DNA from: Buchananella felis
Lineage (GTDB): Bacteria; Actinomycetota; Actinomycetes; Actinomycetales; Actinomycetaceae
Reading direction: 5' to 3' (one strand)
Assembly (NCBI RefSeq): GCF_041380015.1
Contig: NZ_CP159978.1
DNA length: 64,000 bases
In this document: piece after piece, positions 32,568 to 41,102 of the stretch
Position numbering within the stretch: position 1 is the stretch's first letter
Layout of the letters: every line of letters starts with the position of its first letter
Made by a program: the position numbers and the translations under genes
Notes under the pieces: generated by a model
Database searches by the model: none
What the model was told of the DNA's origin: nothing
Seen by the model: only the letters and a program-made list of their open reading frames with translations

Positions 32568-33626
32568 TCAGCCCACCTTCACCAGGCGCACCTGCCAGCC
32601 CGGCTGCAGCAGGCGCAGCAGCTCGCGGTACTCCGGCAGCACGTGCCCGATCACGTTCACGCGCGGGTCGGCCGGCAGATCCTGGCGGGCCACCTGCACC
32701 TCGCCCGTGTAGCGCGGGTAGTTCTCGTTGTGGACGGTGATCGTGCCGGCCGGGCGGGCCCAGGGGCGCAACTGGGCAACGTCGTCCCCCTTGGTCGCGT
32801 ACTCGCGCGACTCCACCACGCGGAAAACGGACTGCGGCGAATCCAACCGCAGGGTGAGCGGAACGTCGTACCACTGACTGCCCTCCGCGTACAGGTGGGC
32901 GGGCACGGGCAGCACGCCGGTGGAGCGCGCCTGCTCAATCAGGCCGACCTGCTCGTCGCTCAGCCACGGATCGCCCACGAACACGGCGTCCTGCTCGCAC
33001 ACCGTGGCCAGCTCCACGTAGCCCACGTAAGGGGGCAGGGCGCGGTGCGACTCCACGGTGGGCAGGCCCTCCCCGACGGGGTGGCGCAGGCGCGAATCGC
33101 CCGGGATGAAGGCGTAGACCTCCACGCCGCAGTCGTGCAGGATCCGGGTGGGCGGCAACAGGAACCGCGCGCTCACGCCGCTGCCCGCCAGCGGGTAATA
33201 GTTGTGGGTGGAGAGGAACTCCGATCGCAGCAGCGGGCGGTGCTCCTCAGCCACGAACGCCGCGTTCACCGCCAAGATGCAGTGCTCAGCCAGCTCCACC
33301 ATCTCCTCGCGGCTCACCCCGTAGTCCACGCGGGCGCTCTCGATGCCCAGCTCGGTGACCAGCTCGATCAGCGACGAGCAACCGTAGTACTCCAGGGTGC
33401 GGCCGGCGACGTCGGCCATGATGCGCGCGCCCCACGAATGCAACTCGGCGCAAACCTCCTGCACGCGCTCGCGGTAGCCAGGCTGCTCCGCCTCCTCGCC
33501 CATGTGCAGGCAGATGAACACCCAGTCCCCGGGGCGGATTCGCTCCCTGAGCGCGTCGCGGTACTCGGCGAAGGAAGAGATGTAGGCGGAGTAAAACAAC
33601 GGGGGCAGAGTCAAGCCTTGAGCCAT
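32568..33626 (-). CDS. mupG: MupG-family 6-phospho-N-acetylmuramidase (DUF871)
   Basis: A 352-residue protein with the DUF871 layout: an N-terminal TIM barrel (PPLFYSAYISSF, then DVAGRTLEYYGCSSL, and HNYYPLAGSG with the conserved HNYYP motif) and a C-terminal cyclophilin-like domain starting near residue 230. MupG of Staphylococcus cleaves MurNAc-6-phosphate-GlcNAc during cell-wall recycling; the same reaction is inferred. The gene is alone, on the opposite strand between hisD and hisC, so a link to histidine synthesis is unlikely. ATG 33626 lies 6 nt from a TAATTT box (33633-33638). Confidence 0.88.
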   Translation of the reverse strand: MAQGLTLPPLFYSAYISSFAEYRDALRERIRPGDWVFICLHMGEEAEQPGYRERVQEVCAELHSWGARIMADVAGRTLEYYGCSSLIELVTELGIESARVDYGVSREEMVELAEHCILAVNAAFVAEEHRPLLRSEFLSTHNYYPLAGSGVSARFLLPPTRILHDCGVEVYAFIPGDSRLRHPVGEGLPTVESHRALPPYVGYVELATVCEQDAVFVGDPWLSDEQVGLIEQARSTGVLPVPAHLYAEGSQWYDVPLTLRLDSPQSVFRVVESREYATKGDDVAQLRPWARPAGTITVHNENYPRYTGEVQVARQDLPADPRVNVIGHVLPEYRELLRLLQPGWQVRLVKVG

Positions 33627-33632
33627 AGATTC

Positions 33633-33657
33633 AAATTAGCGCACCGGCCCATAGACT
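33633..33657. promoter_or_regulatory. Divergent leaderless promoters of mupG and hisC
   Basis: Minus strand: TAATTT (33633-33638), 6 nt, ATG 33626. Plus strand: TAGACT (33652-33657), 6 nt, GTG 33664. The -10 boxes are 13 bp apart, so the two polymerases must compete. Confidence 0.6.
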
Positions 33658-33663
33658 GGGCGC

Positions 33664-34782
33664 GTGAACCTCCCTCTGCGCCCCGAATTGATTGGCGTTG
33701 CCCCCTACGGCGCCCCGCACCCGGACGTGCCCGTGGTGCTGAACGTCAACGAGAACCCCTACCCGCTCTCGCAGCGGGTGGTTGAGACCATCGCGGCGCG
33801 CGTGGCGCAGGCGGCGGTGCGGCTAAACCGCTACCCGGACCGCGACTTCGTGGAGCTGCGCACCGCGCTGGCCGCCTACCTGGCGCGCGAGTCCGGCGTG
33901 AGCCTGCCGCCCATGCAGGTGTGGGCAGCCAACGGCTCCAACGAGGTGATGACCCACCTGTTCCTGGCCTTCGGCGGGCCGGGGCGCTGTGCGCTCACCT
34001 TCACCCCGTCCTACTCCATGTACCCGGAGTACGCGCGAGACACCCACACCGAGTTCGTGGCCGCCCCGCGCGGGGAGGACTACGGCGTGGACGTGGCGGC
34101 CGCCGCGCAGCTGCTGGAGCGCCACCGCCCCGCCCTGCTGGTGCTGGCCTCCCCGAACAACCCCACCGGCACCGCCCTGCCCCTTTCCACCACCAAGGCA
34201 CTGCTGGAGCTGACCCGCACCTCCGGGCCGGCCGGGCCGGGCGGCGAGCCGACCGCCACCGTGGTCGTGATCGACGAGGCCTACGGGGAGTTTCGCCGCG
34301 AGGGCGTGGACAGCGCCCTTACCCTGCTGGCTGACAACCCGCACCTGGTGGTCACCCGCACCATGTCCAAGGCCTTCGGGGCCGCCGGCCTGCGCCTGGG
34401 CTACTGCGGCGCCTCCCAGGAGATCGTGGACGCCCTGACCGTGGTGCGCCTGCCCTACCACCTCTCCGCCGTCACCCAGGCGGCCGCCCTGGGCGCCCTG
34501 GAGCACCAGGACGAGCTCATGGCCCAGGTGGCCTCCCTGCGCGCCGAGCGCGACGCCCTGGTGGAGTGGCTGCGCGGCGAGATGGCCTTGACCGCGCTGG
34601 ACAGCGACGCCAACTTTGTTCTGTTCGGCCCCTTCGAGGACCGCCACTTCGTGTGGAACGCCCTGCTGGAGCGGGGAATAATCATTCGAGAGGTGGGCCC
34701 CGCCGGATACCTGCGCGTCAGCGTGGGCACCCCCGGCGAAATGGAAGCCTTCCGCACCGCACTGAAGGAGATTTGCGCATGA
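33664..34782 (+). CDS. hisC: Histidinol-phosphate aminotransferase
   Basis: A 372-residue PLP-dependent class I/II aminotransferase. NVNENPYP and AANGSNEV lie near the N-terminus; SPNNPTGTAL and VVIDEAYGEF carry the cofactor-contact Asn and Asp; the Schiff-base lysine is in TMSKAFGAAGLRLGY. It converts imidazole-acetol phosphate to L-histidinol phosphate. GTG 33664 is chosen from the leaderless TAGACT box. It overlaps hisB by 4 bp. Confidence 0.95.
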   Translation: MNLPLRPELIGVAPYGAPHPDVPVVLNVNENPYPLSQRVVETIAARVAQAAVRLNRYPDRDFVELRTALAAYLARESGVSLPPMQVWAANGSNEVMTHLFLAFGGPGRCALTFTPSYSMYPEYARDTHTEFVAAPRGEDYGVDVAAAAQLLERHRPALLVLASPNNPTGTALPLSTTKALLELTRTSGPAGPGGEPTATVVVIDEAYGEFRREGVDSALTLLADNPHLVVTRTMSKAFGAAGLRLGYCGASQEIVDALTVVRLPYHLSAVTQAAALGALEHQDELMAQVASLRAERDALVEWLRGEMALTALDSDANFVLFGPFEDRHFVWNALLERGIIIREVGPAGYLRVSVGTPGEMEAFRTALKEICA

Positions 34783-35378
34783 GCCGCACCGCCGTAATCG
34801 AGCGCGTCACCAGCGAGTCCACCGTCCGGGTGGAGATGAACCTGGACGGGACCGGCGCCAACGAGATCTCAACCACTGTGCCGTTCTACGACCACATGCT
34901 CACGGCCCTGTCCAAGCACTCCCTGATCGACCTGAAGGTCCAGGCCCACGGCGACACCCACATCGACGCCCACCACACCGTGGAGGACGTGGCGATCTGC
35001 CTGGGCGAGGCCCTGAAGGTGGCGTTGGGCGACAAGCGCGGCATCGCCCGCTTCGGTGACGCCCTGGTGCCGCTGGACGAGGCGCTGGCGCAGGCCGTGG
35101 TGGACGTCTCCGGCCGCCCCTACTGCGTGCACGCCGGCGAACCGGAGGCGCTGGCCTTCCATCGCATCGGCGGGCACTACACCGGCTCCCTGACCGGGCA
35201 CGTGCTGGAGTCCCTGGCCCTGCACGCGGGCATCTGCCTGCACGTGCGGGTCCTGGCCGGCCGCGACCCGCACCATATCGTGGAGGCCGAGTTCAAGGCG
35301 CTGGCCCGCGCGCTGCGCGCCGCGGTGGCGCTGGACCCGCGCGTGGACGGCATCCCCTCCACCAAGGGCGCCCTCTGA
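34779..35378 (+). CDS. hisB: Imidazoleglycerol-phosphate dehydratase
   Basis: A 199-residue single-function HisB. Manganese-binding histidine motifs are visible as FYDHMLTA, DAHHTVEDV and, in the second half, HHIVEAEFKALARAL. It removes water from imidazole glycerol phosphate. Length is that of the monofunctional enzyme without the phosphatase domain. ATG 34779 overlaps the hisC stop, and its TGA overlaps the ATG of the next gene, so hisC, hisB and the unknown gene form one operon. Confidence 0.96.
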   Translation: MSRTAVIERVTSESTVRVEMNLDGTGANEISTTVPFYDHMLTALSKHSLIDLKVQAHGDTHIDAHHTVEDVAICLGEALKVALGDKRGIARFGDALVPLDEALAQAVVDVSGRPYCVHAGEPEALAFHRIGGHYTGSLTGHVLESLALHAGICLHVRVLAGRDPHHIVEAEFKALARALRAAVALDPRVDGIPSTKGAL

Positions 35379-36190
35379 TGGAACGCGACCTGGACGACGA
35401 GTTCTCCCGCCTCATGGCCTCCTCCGGCCTGTCCGGTGAGGACCTGGCAGAACTGGGTGGACTGGACGACGCCGCCGGGCCGGCCGACCGTGCTGGCGCC
35501 GACCGCGCTGGCGCCGGCCGTGTTGGGGACGACGCCGCCGGCGCGGGTGGCGGGCTTGACGCCCTGACTGGGCGGGTGGGGGACGACGTTGCCGCCGACG
35601 CCCTGCTGGACGAGCCGAGCATCCCCGATTTCCTGCCCGCAGAGGGCCTGGACGCCCCGGCCGGGGTGGCGCCCGCCGCGCGCCTGGCCGTGGGGGTGAT
35701 CATGACCCCGTTCGCCAAGGGCACGCCGCTGCAGATGATGCTGGGCCTGGAGGGCGTGGAGATGGCGGTGGTGGAGACGAGCACCGGCGCCATCGCGGCG
35801 GTGGAGCTGGAGGTGGTCGGCTCCGACGACTGGGACGTGGCCGAGCTCCTGGGCACCGGCAACATGCCTGGCTCCTCCCCGGTGCTGGAGAAGGCGGCGA
35901 CCCTGCTGGCGGCCCTGTCCCGGGACGGGGTGATCGCCCTGGTCAGCGAGCTGGCCACCGACGTGGGCATCGACGCCGGCATCTCCGGGCACATCAGCGC
36001 CCGCCGCTACGTCAAGGGCGAGGAGAGCCAGGAGATCCCCGCCGGGCTGGTGCTGGCCCAGGCCGACCCGCTGGTGGAGGACCTGCTGCTGGGGGTCAAG
36101 CGCGTGGCGGAGGTGGCCGCCTCCGATAGCGCAACGCGTTTTCGCCGCTGGGGCTTCAAGGGCGGGCGCCGGGGCCCCAAGTCCACCTGA
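35378..36190 (+). CDS. Unrecognised acidic protein in the his operon
   Basis: 270 residues, product not recognised. Residues 1-95 are acidic and low complexity (repeats of DRAGA and RVGDDAA, DVAADALLDEP). Residues 95-270 look folded, alternating beta and helix, with LAVGVIMTPFAKG, GVEMAVVETSTGAIAAVE and a basic Ser/Lys/Gly tail (RRWGFKGGRRGPKST). The start overlaps the hisB stop (TGATG), so it is co-translated with histidine enzymes. No catalytic motif, signal peptide or membrane segment is evident. A strong terminator follows. Confidence 0.75.
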   Translation: MERDLDDEFSRLMASSGLSGEDLAELGGLDDAAGPADRAGADRAGAGRVGDDAAGAGGGLDALTGRVGDDVAADALLDEPSIPDFLPAEGLDAPAGVAPAARLAVGVIMTPFAKGTPLQMMLGLEGVEMAVVETSTGAIAAVELEVVGSDDWDVAELLGTGNMPGSSPVLEKAATLLAALSRDGVIALVSELATDVGIDAGISGHISARRYVKGEESQEIPAGLVLAQADPLVEDLLLGVKRVAEVAASDSATRFRRWGFKGGRRGPKST

Positions 36191-36233
36191 GCCAGGCCGC
36201 CCGCCCCGAATCGGGTCGGGCTAGGTGACCCAA

Positions 36234-36283
36234 AACAGACCGGTGGGGTGGGAGCTGAAGGGCTCCCACCCCACCGGTCTGTT
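36234..36283. terminator. Strong bidirectional terminator after the hisCB operon
   Basis: A perfect 22-bp stem (36234-36255 with 36262-36283), 6-nt loop, with AA/TT at the ends; it separates convergent genes. Confidence 0.9.
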
Positions 36284-36300
36284 CGCCGGGAGTGGCCGGA

Positions 36301-37086
36301 CTAGGCGCGCGGCTGGGTCTGCCCGGTCCAGGCAGCGCCGTCCCAGTAGCGCAGCTGGGCGGCGTTGGCGGGGTCGGCGTACCAGCCGGCAACCGGGGCG
36401 GCCGCAGCGGCCTGAGCGGCGGGTGCGGCAGCGTCGTGCGCCGAGGCGGCCTGCTGGGCCATCTGCTCGGCGGCAACGGCCGGCTCGGCGGGGGCGGGCA
36501 CGCCCTGTGCACCGGCCTGCTCAGCTCCAACCGCGAAGGGGGACGGCGCGGCCTGCTGGGCAGCGTCCGGCTGGAAGGCGCCCTGCGCCTGGGCGGCGCC
36601 GGCCTGGAACGCGGCCGGGGCCGCCGGGGCGGGCTGGTGGGCGGGCTGCTGGGCGGCCTGCTGAGCCAGGGCGGGGTTGACCATGACGGGAACGGAACCG
36701 TCGGCCTTGCGCACCGGGTGGTTCTCCAGCTTCAGGTAACCCAGCTGAGCGGCCTCGATAACCACCAGGATCAGCGCAGAAAGCGTCAGCAGCATGATCA
36801 CCACGCGCAGGCCGTAGCCCTCAGCCCCGGAGTTGACGCCGGTGACGTAGTCGAACAAACGCCAGGCCACAGAACCCGAACCGACGAACGTGGCAGCCAG
36901 GGCGGCAGGCATCCAGCGGCCGTCCTTGAACAGGGCCACGCAGATCAGCGCGGCCGGCACGAGCATCGTGAACGAGTAAGAGATCACGTCGAAGAACGTC
37001 ATGTAGTCGGCAGAGGCCACCAGCTGGAACAAGAAAGCCAGGGCGGAAGTGACTGCCGCAGACAGCGGCAGGGGGCGGATAGCCAT
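36301..37086 (-). CDS. Four-helix membrane protein with C-terminal DUF2510 domain
   Basis: 261 residues. About four membrane segments occupy residues 8-125 (SAAVTSALAFLFQLVAS and others). A 100-residue Ala/Gln/Pro-rich linker follows. The C-terminus is a DUF2510 module: AGWYADPANAAQLRYWDGAAWT. DUF2510 is a small domain at the ends of many actinobacterial membrane proteins, of unknown role. ATG 37086 is set by aaaggagtttca. It is convergent with the his operon and divergent from hisH. Confidence 0.88.
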   Translation of the reverse strand: MAIRPLPLSAAVTSALAFLFQLVASADYMTFFDVISYSFTMLVPAALICVALFKDGRWMPAALAATFVGSGSVAWRLFDYVTGVNSGAEGYGLRVVIMLLTLSALILVVIEAAQLGYLKLENHPVRKADGSVPVMVNPALAQQAAQQPAHQPAPAAPAAFQAGAAQAQGAFQPDAAQQAAPSPFAVGAEQAGAQGVPAPAEPAVAAEQMAQQAASAHDAAAPAAQAAAAAPVAGWYADPANAAQLRYWDGAAWTGQTQPRA

Positions 37087-37359
37087 TGAAACTCCTTTAA
37101 GAAATGCAGATGGCCGCAGTGCAGCGCCCGGCGGGCGCCGGCACCGCCCCACCGTCTGGTCTCCCCTAAGACTGATCGGCAGGCAAGGCGCACAGTGCTG
37201 ATTTACTGTACTCCGATCGCTTTCCGGGCCGCAGGCCCGCCCTTTTGCCTGTGGGCAAGATTGCATCGAGGTGGGCTATCGGCGCTGTGCCAATAGCGAC
37301 GGTGGCCGCGCGGGCGCGCGCCGGATGGGACGGGGCGAGGCACTCGCGCGCGGGCGTAT

Positions 37360-37365
37360 TAAGGT
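37360..37365 (+). promoter_or_regulatory. -10 box of hisH (leaderless)
   Basis: TAAGGT, 7 nt, GTG 37373. Confidence 0.6.
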
Positions 37366-37372
37366 GGCCTGC

Positions 37373-38011
37373 GTGAAGAACGTCGTAGTGCTGTCCTATG
37401 GCTCAGGAAACGTGCGCTCGGCCTGCCGGGCGCTGGAGCGGTGCGGTGTGTCAGTGGAGCTGACTAGCGACCCGCACGCCGTGGCCGAGGCCGATGGACT
37501 CGTGGTGCCCGGAGTGGGCGCCTTCGCCGCCGTCATGGACTCCCTGCGCCAGGTGGACGGGCCGCGCCTGATCGAGCGCCGCCTGGCCGGCGGGCGCCCC
37601 GTGCTTGGCATCTGCGTTGGCATGCAGGTCATGTTCGAGTCCTCCACCGAGAAGGCCGGGGACGAGCTGCCCACCGGGCTCGGGCAGTGGCCCGGCAAGG
37701 TGGAGCGCCTGGACGCGCCCGTGGTGCCGCACATGGGCTGGTCCCCGGTGCGCCCGCCCGCAGGCTCCACCCTGTTCGCCGGGCTGGAGGACCAGCTGTT
37801 CTACTTCGTGCACTCCTACGCGGCCAAGACCGACCCCGCCCAGCACCTCACCCAGGGCCCCACGCGCCTGCCGCTTGCCACCTGGGCCCACCACGGCGAG
37901 GACTTCCTGGCAGCCGTAGAGAACGGCGCCCTCAGCGCCACCCAGTTCCACCCGGAGAAGTCCGGGGACGCCGGTGCCCAGCTGCTGCGCAACTGGATCG
38001 ACACGCTCTGA
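37373..38011 (+). CDS. hisH: Imidazole glycerol phosphate synthase, glutaminase subunit
   Basis: A 212-residue class I amidotransferase. The triad is visible: nucleophile Cys in GICVGMQV, His and Glu in TQFHPEKS. SYGSGN and PGVGAF are at the N-terminus. It supplies ammonia to HisF, which is not in the window. GTG 37373 (VKNVVVLSYG) is supported by the TAAGGT box; longer upstream extensions lack family similarity. A 165-bp C-rich spacer without recognisable features separates it from hisA. Confidence 0.95.
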   Translation: MKNVVVLSYGSGNVRSACRALERCGVSVELTSDPHAVAEADGLVVPGVGAFAAVMDSLRQVDGPRLIERRLAGGRPVLGICVGMQVMFESSTEKAGDELPTGLGQWPGKVERLDAPVVPHMGWSPVRPPAGSTLFAGLEDQLFYFVHSYAAKTDPAQHLTQGPTRLPLATWAHHGEDFLAAVENGALSATQFHPEKSGDAGAQLLRNWIDTL

Positions 38012-38176
38012 CCCTCCGGCGGGCCGGCAAGCCGAACGAACCTGAGACGCCCGCCCGCCGGGGCCGGACCGCCCGGTCAGCGCGTCAAGGCCCGCCCGCC
38101 CCGCCCCGCCCGTCCGAAACCCGCCCCTCCCGTAAACCGTCCTTCTGAAACCCGCCCCCAGACCCAAGGAGAACCC

Positions 38177-38902
38177 ATGAGCCGCCTGGAGCTGCTTCCC
38201 GCTGTTGACGTTGTAGACGGCCAGGCCGTTCGCCTGGTGCAGGGCGAGGCCGGCAGCGAGACCGGTTACGGCGACCCGCGCGACGCGGTAGCCAAGTTCG
38301 TTGCGCAGGGGGCGCGCTGGATCCACCTGGTGGACCTGGACGCGGCCTTCGGGCGCGGCTCCAACGCCGAGCTGCTCTCAGACATCGTCGCCAACACCGG
38401 GATCAACGTGGAGCTTTCCGGCGGCATCCGTGACGACGCCTCCCTGGAGCGTGCCCTGGCCGCCGGCGCCCGCCGCGTCAACCTGGGCACCGCCGCCCTG
38501 GAGGACCCGGAGTGGACCGCCCGCGTCATCGATCAGTACGGCGACCGCGTGGCCGTGGGCCTGGACGTGCGCGGCACCACCCTGGCAGCCCGCGGCTGGA
38601 CCAAGGAGGGCGGGGACTTGTGGGAGGTGCTGGCACGCCTGGATGAGGCCGGCTGCTCCCGCTACGTGGTCACCGACGTGACCAAGGACGGCACGCTGCG
38701 CGGCCCCAATCTGGAGCTGCTGCGCCAGGTGTGCGAGCGCACCAGTGCCCCCGTGATCGCCTCCGGTGGCATCTCCAGCCTGGAGGACATCGCCGCCCTG
38801 CGCGAGCTGGTGGACGTGGGCGTGGAGGGCGCCATCATGGGCAAGGCCCTCTACGCCGGCAACTTCACGCTGCCGCAGGCCCTCGAGGTAGCCGGATGGT
38901 GA
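38177..38902 (+). CDS. priA: Phosphoribosyl isomerase, HisA or bifunctional PriA
   Basis: A 241-residue TIM barrel: LLPAVDVVDGQAVRL, then HLVDLDAAFGRGSN, GIRDDASL, VTKDGTLRGPN and ASGGISSLEDI. The catalytic aspartates are at VDVVDG (near residue 11) and TDVTKDG. In actinobacteria this gene usually encodes PriA, which serves both HisA and TrpF reactions; the RGWTKEGGDLWEV region is of the PriA type. Bifunctionality is inferred and would need the absence of trpF. Good Shine-Dalgarno aaggagaaccc. Confidence 0.92.
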   Translation: MSRLELLPAVDVVDGQAVRLVQGEAGSETGYGDPRDAVAKFVAQGARWIHLVDLDAAFGRGSNAELLSDIVANTGINVELSGGIRDDASLERALAAGARRVNLGTAALEDPEWTARVIDQYGDRVAVGLDVRGTTLAARGWTKEGGDLWEVLARLDEAGCSRYVVTDVTKDGTLRGPNLELLRQVCERTSAPVIASGGISSLEDIAALRELVDVGVEGAIMGKALYAGNFTLPQALEVAGW

Positions 38903-39771
38903 CCCCCACGGCGGCCCCCACGGCGGCCCCGGTCGCCGCGAACCCGATGGCGGCGGCCCCGCTCGATCCGGGCGTGGCCGCCGGCACCGCCGTCCGGACC
39001 GCCATCGGCGAAGCCGCCCGGCGCGAGGCGGAGATCTGGGCCCGTCGCTCCGGGCAGGTCAACCCGTTCGCCAACGATCACGGGGACGCCCCCGAGCAGC
39101 TGCGGGCCGCCCTGGAGCTGGACCAGCTGGACCCGAGCCGGCCGCTGGCAGTCTTCGAGGCCGTGGAGGCCACGCGCGTGCTGGTGCCGGTGATCCCGCA
39201 CGAGCACCCGGGCCGCAACGAGGACGGCAGTGTGGTGGAACACGAGTCCGTCACCACCGGCGACCCGACCGAGGACGCCTTCCTCTCCGCCAGCGAGGTC
39301 ACGGTCGAGCTGGGCGATGGCCGGCGCGCCTTCCCGGTGTTCTCCAGCCTGGAGACGATGCGCCAGTGGAACCCGGCCGCCCGCCCCGTGCCCGTCAAGG
39401 CGGTGCGGGCCGCCACCGCCGCCATCGCGGAGGCCAACTCCCTGCTGCTGATCGACCCGGCCAGCGAGCACCGCGCCCTCATGTTCCGCTCCGCCGTGAT
39501 CTGCCTGACGGCGCAGATCCCGTGGCGCCCCATCTGGCAGGACGGCGCCCTGGCCGCCCAGCTGGAGGGACTGGCCGGCCGCACCGAGGGCGTGGAGGCC
39601 ATCACCATCGCCCCGGGCGTGCGCACCGAGGTGGTGCTCAGCGTTCGCCTTGCCCCCGGGCTGGACCGCGCGGCCGCCGAGGCCGCGTTGGGGCGGGTGC
39701 AGGCCGAGCTGGCCCGCGTGCGCACCCTCGAGGGCGCCGACTCCATCGAGCTGCGCCCCCTGCCCGCCTAG
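38896..39771 (+). CDS. SseB-family protein
   Basis: A 291-residue soluble protein. Residues about 115-235 form an SseB N-terminal-type domain: a hydrophobic strand LVPVIPHEH, SASEVTVELGDGRRAFPVFSS, WNPAARPVPVKA and LLLIDPASEH. The first 35 residues are Ala/Pro-rich. A C-terminal segment (RTEVVLSVRLAPGLD) resembles the SseB C-terminal domain. The role of the family is not settled. ATG 38896 lies within the end of hisA, so it is the next gene of that operon, a frequent neighbour of hisA in actinobacteria. Confidence 0.85.
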   Translation: MVTPTAAPTAAPVAANPMAAAPLDPGVAAGTAVRTAIGEAARREAEIWARRSGQVNPFANDHGDAPEQLRAALELDQLDPSRPLAVFEAVEATRVLVPVIPHEHPGRNEDGSVVEHESVTTGDPTEDAFLSASEVTVELGDGRRAFPVFSSLETMRQWNPAARPVPVKAVRAATAAIAEANSLLLIDPASEHRALMFRSAVICLTAQIPWRPIWQDGALAAQLEGLAGRTEGVEAITIAPGVRTEVVLSVRLAPGLDRAAAEAALGRVQAELARVRTLEGADSIELRPLPA

Positions 39772-39889
39772 CCGCCCGGCAAGTCTCCTAGCCGCCTTCC
39801 CGCCCCCACTTCTGGGAGATGGGCGTGGACGACGTTTCCTGGGACCGCCGGCCACCGAGCGGTCAAAGCGCGGCCGGGTCGTGGGGCGC

Positions 39890-39983
39890 GGGGCGGCGGG
39901 AGGAGCGTCGGCCAACCAGATCGGGGCGGCGGGAGGAGCGTCGGCCAACCAGATCGGGGCGGCGGGAGGAGCGTCGGCCGGCG
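39890..39983. repeat. 33-bp tandem repeats upstream of infC
   Basis: aggagcgtcggccaaccag starts at 39901 and 39934, and aggagcgtcggcc again at 39967; period 33 bp. No gene is supported here. Each unit contains gcgtcggcc, a relative of the aacgtcg motif scattered through the window. Confidence 0.8.
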
Positions 39984-40030
39984 TAAGTGGCCTCACAAAA
40001 ACGCGGCCGGAAACGCCGCGGCGCCTCTGC

Positions 40031-40036
40031 TAAACT
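40031..40036 (+). promoter_or_regulatory. -10 box of the infC operon
   Basis: TAAACT lies about 200 bp before infC with no gene between, so the mRNA would carry a leader of roughly 195 nt. Confidence 0.5.
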
Positions 40037-40165
40037 AGCCAAGACCGACCGGGCAGCAATGCTTCGGTGCGCAAGCGGATTAATTCCCACCTGGGTCCCA
40101 ACCGTCGTTCCAAACGCAACAGGGGCCGGGTCGAAAGCTGGACATGGCCGTTCCATGACCAGCGG

Positions 40166-40198
40166 AAGCCTCCGTGCGCGCCTGCGACGGGGGCTTTT
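40166..40198 (+). terminator. Terminator hairpin in the infC leader (attenuator candidate)
   Basis: Arms 40166-40175 and 40187-40196 form a 10-bp stem (one G-T pair) and run into tttt at 40195-40198, some 40 nt before infC. A factor-independent terminator inside a leader is the mark of attenuation, as known for infC leaders in Bacillus. Confidence 0.65.
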
Positions 40199-40237
40199 CT
40201 CGTTGCTGCGGCGCCCCACCTAGTTAAGGAGCTACCC

Positions 40238-40837
40238 ATTAGCGAGCCACGCATCAACGACCGGATCCGCGTCCCCGAAGTCCGGCTGGTTGGCCCAGGA
40301 GGGGAGCAGGTTGGCGTTGTCCGCGTTGAGGACGCCCTGCGTCTGGCCAGGGAGGCTGACCTGGACCTGGTGGAGGTGGCGCCTGACGCCAAGCCGCCCG
40401 TAGCCAAGCTCATGGACTACGGCAAGTTCAAGTACGAGACGGCCATGAAGCAGCGCGACGCGCGCCGCAACCAGGCCAACACCGTGCTGAAGGAGATTCG
40501 GTTCCGCCTCAAGATCGACGACCACGACTACGCGACCAAGCGCGGTCACGTTGAGCGCTTCCTCTCCGGGGGCGACAAGGTCAAGGTCATGATCATGTTC
40601 CGTGGCCGTGAGCAGTCCCGCCCCGAGGCCGGCGTGCGCCTCCTGGAGCGCCTGGCGGCCGACGTGGCCGAGCTGGGCACCGTGGAGTCCATGCCGCGTC
40701 AGGACGGACGCAACATGACCATGGTGCTGGGGCCGCTGAAGAAGAAGCAGTCCGCCCGCTCGGAGCAGCGCCGCAAGCGCGAGCGCGAGCAGGCGGAGCG
40801 TCAGGCCGCCGAGCAGGCAGCCGCCACCGAAGACTGA
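40238..40837 (+). CDS. infC: Translation initiation factor IF-3, ATT start
   Basis: 199 residues: ISEPRINDRIRVPEVRLV, the N-domain with LVEVAPDAKPPVAKLMDYGKFKYE, a linker helix and the C-domain with KIDDHDYATKRGHVERFL and GAREQ-like MFRGREQSRPE, then a Lys/Arg/Glu-rich tail. No ATG, GTG or TTG fits the family start. The codon before SEPRINDR is ATT at 40238, 6 nt after a clear Shine-Dalgarno aaggag (40226-40231). An AUU start lets IF-3 repress its own translation in E. coli, and I infer the same use here. Operon with rpmI and rplT. Confidence 0.94.
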   Translation: MSEPRINDRIRVPEVRLVGPGGEQVGVVRVEDALRLAREADLDLVEVAPDAKPPVAKLMDYGKFKYETAMKQRDARRNQANTVLKEIRFRLKIDDHDYATKRGHVERFLSGGDKVKVMIMFRGREQSRPEAGVRLLERLAADVAELGTVESMPRQDGRNMTMVLGPLKKKQSARSEQRRKREREQAERQAAEQAAATED

Positions 40838-40885
40838 AGATGAGCCGCCCGGGTTTCCCTGGGGGCCGGAAGTAAAGGACAAACA

Positions 40886-41080
40886 ATGCCCAAGATGAAG
40901 ACGCACTCCGGTGCCAAGAAGCGCTTCCGCGTGACCGGCAGCGGCAAGATCATGCGCGAGCAGGCCGGCAAGCGCCACCTGCTGGAGCACAAGTCCTCCC
41001 GCCGTACGCGTCGCCTGTCCGCTGACACCTCGGTGGCCCAGGCCGACCTGAAGGCCGTCAAGCGTCTGCTCGGCAAGTGA
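40886..41080 (+). CDS. rpmI: Ribosomal protein bL35
   Basis: 64 residues, the standard PKMKTHSGAKKRFRVTGSGK start and RTRRLSADTSVAQ. Shine-Dalgarno aaggaca upstream. It lies between infC and rplT, as in most bacteria. Confidence 0.97.
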   Translation: MPKMKTHSGAKKRFRVTGSGKIMREQAGKRHLLEHKSSRRTRRLSADTSVAQADLKAVKRLLGK

Positions 41081-41102
41081 TCTAGGAAGAGGTTAAGAAG
41101 AA

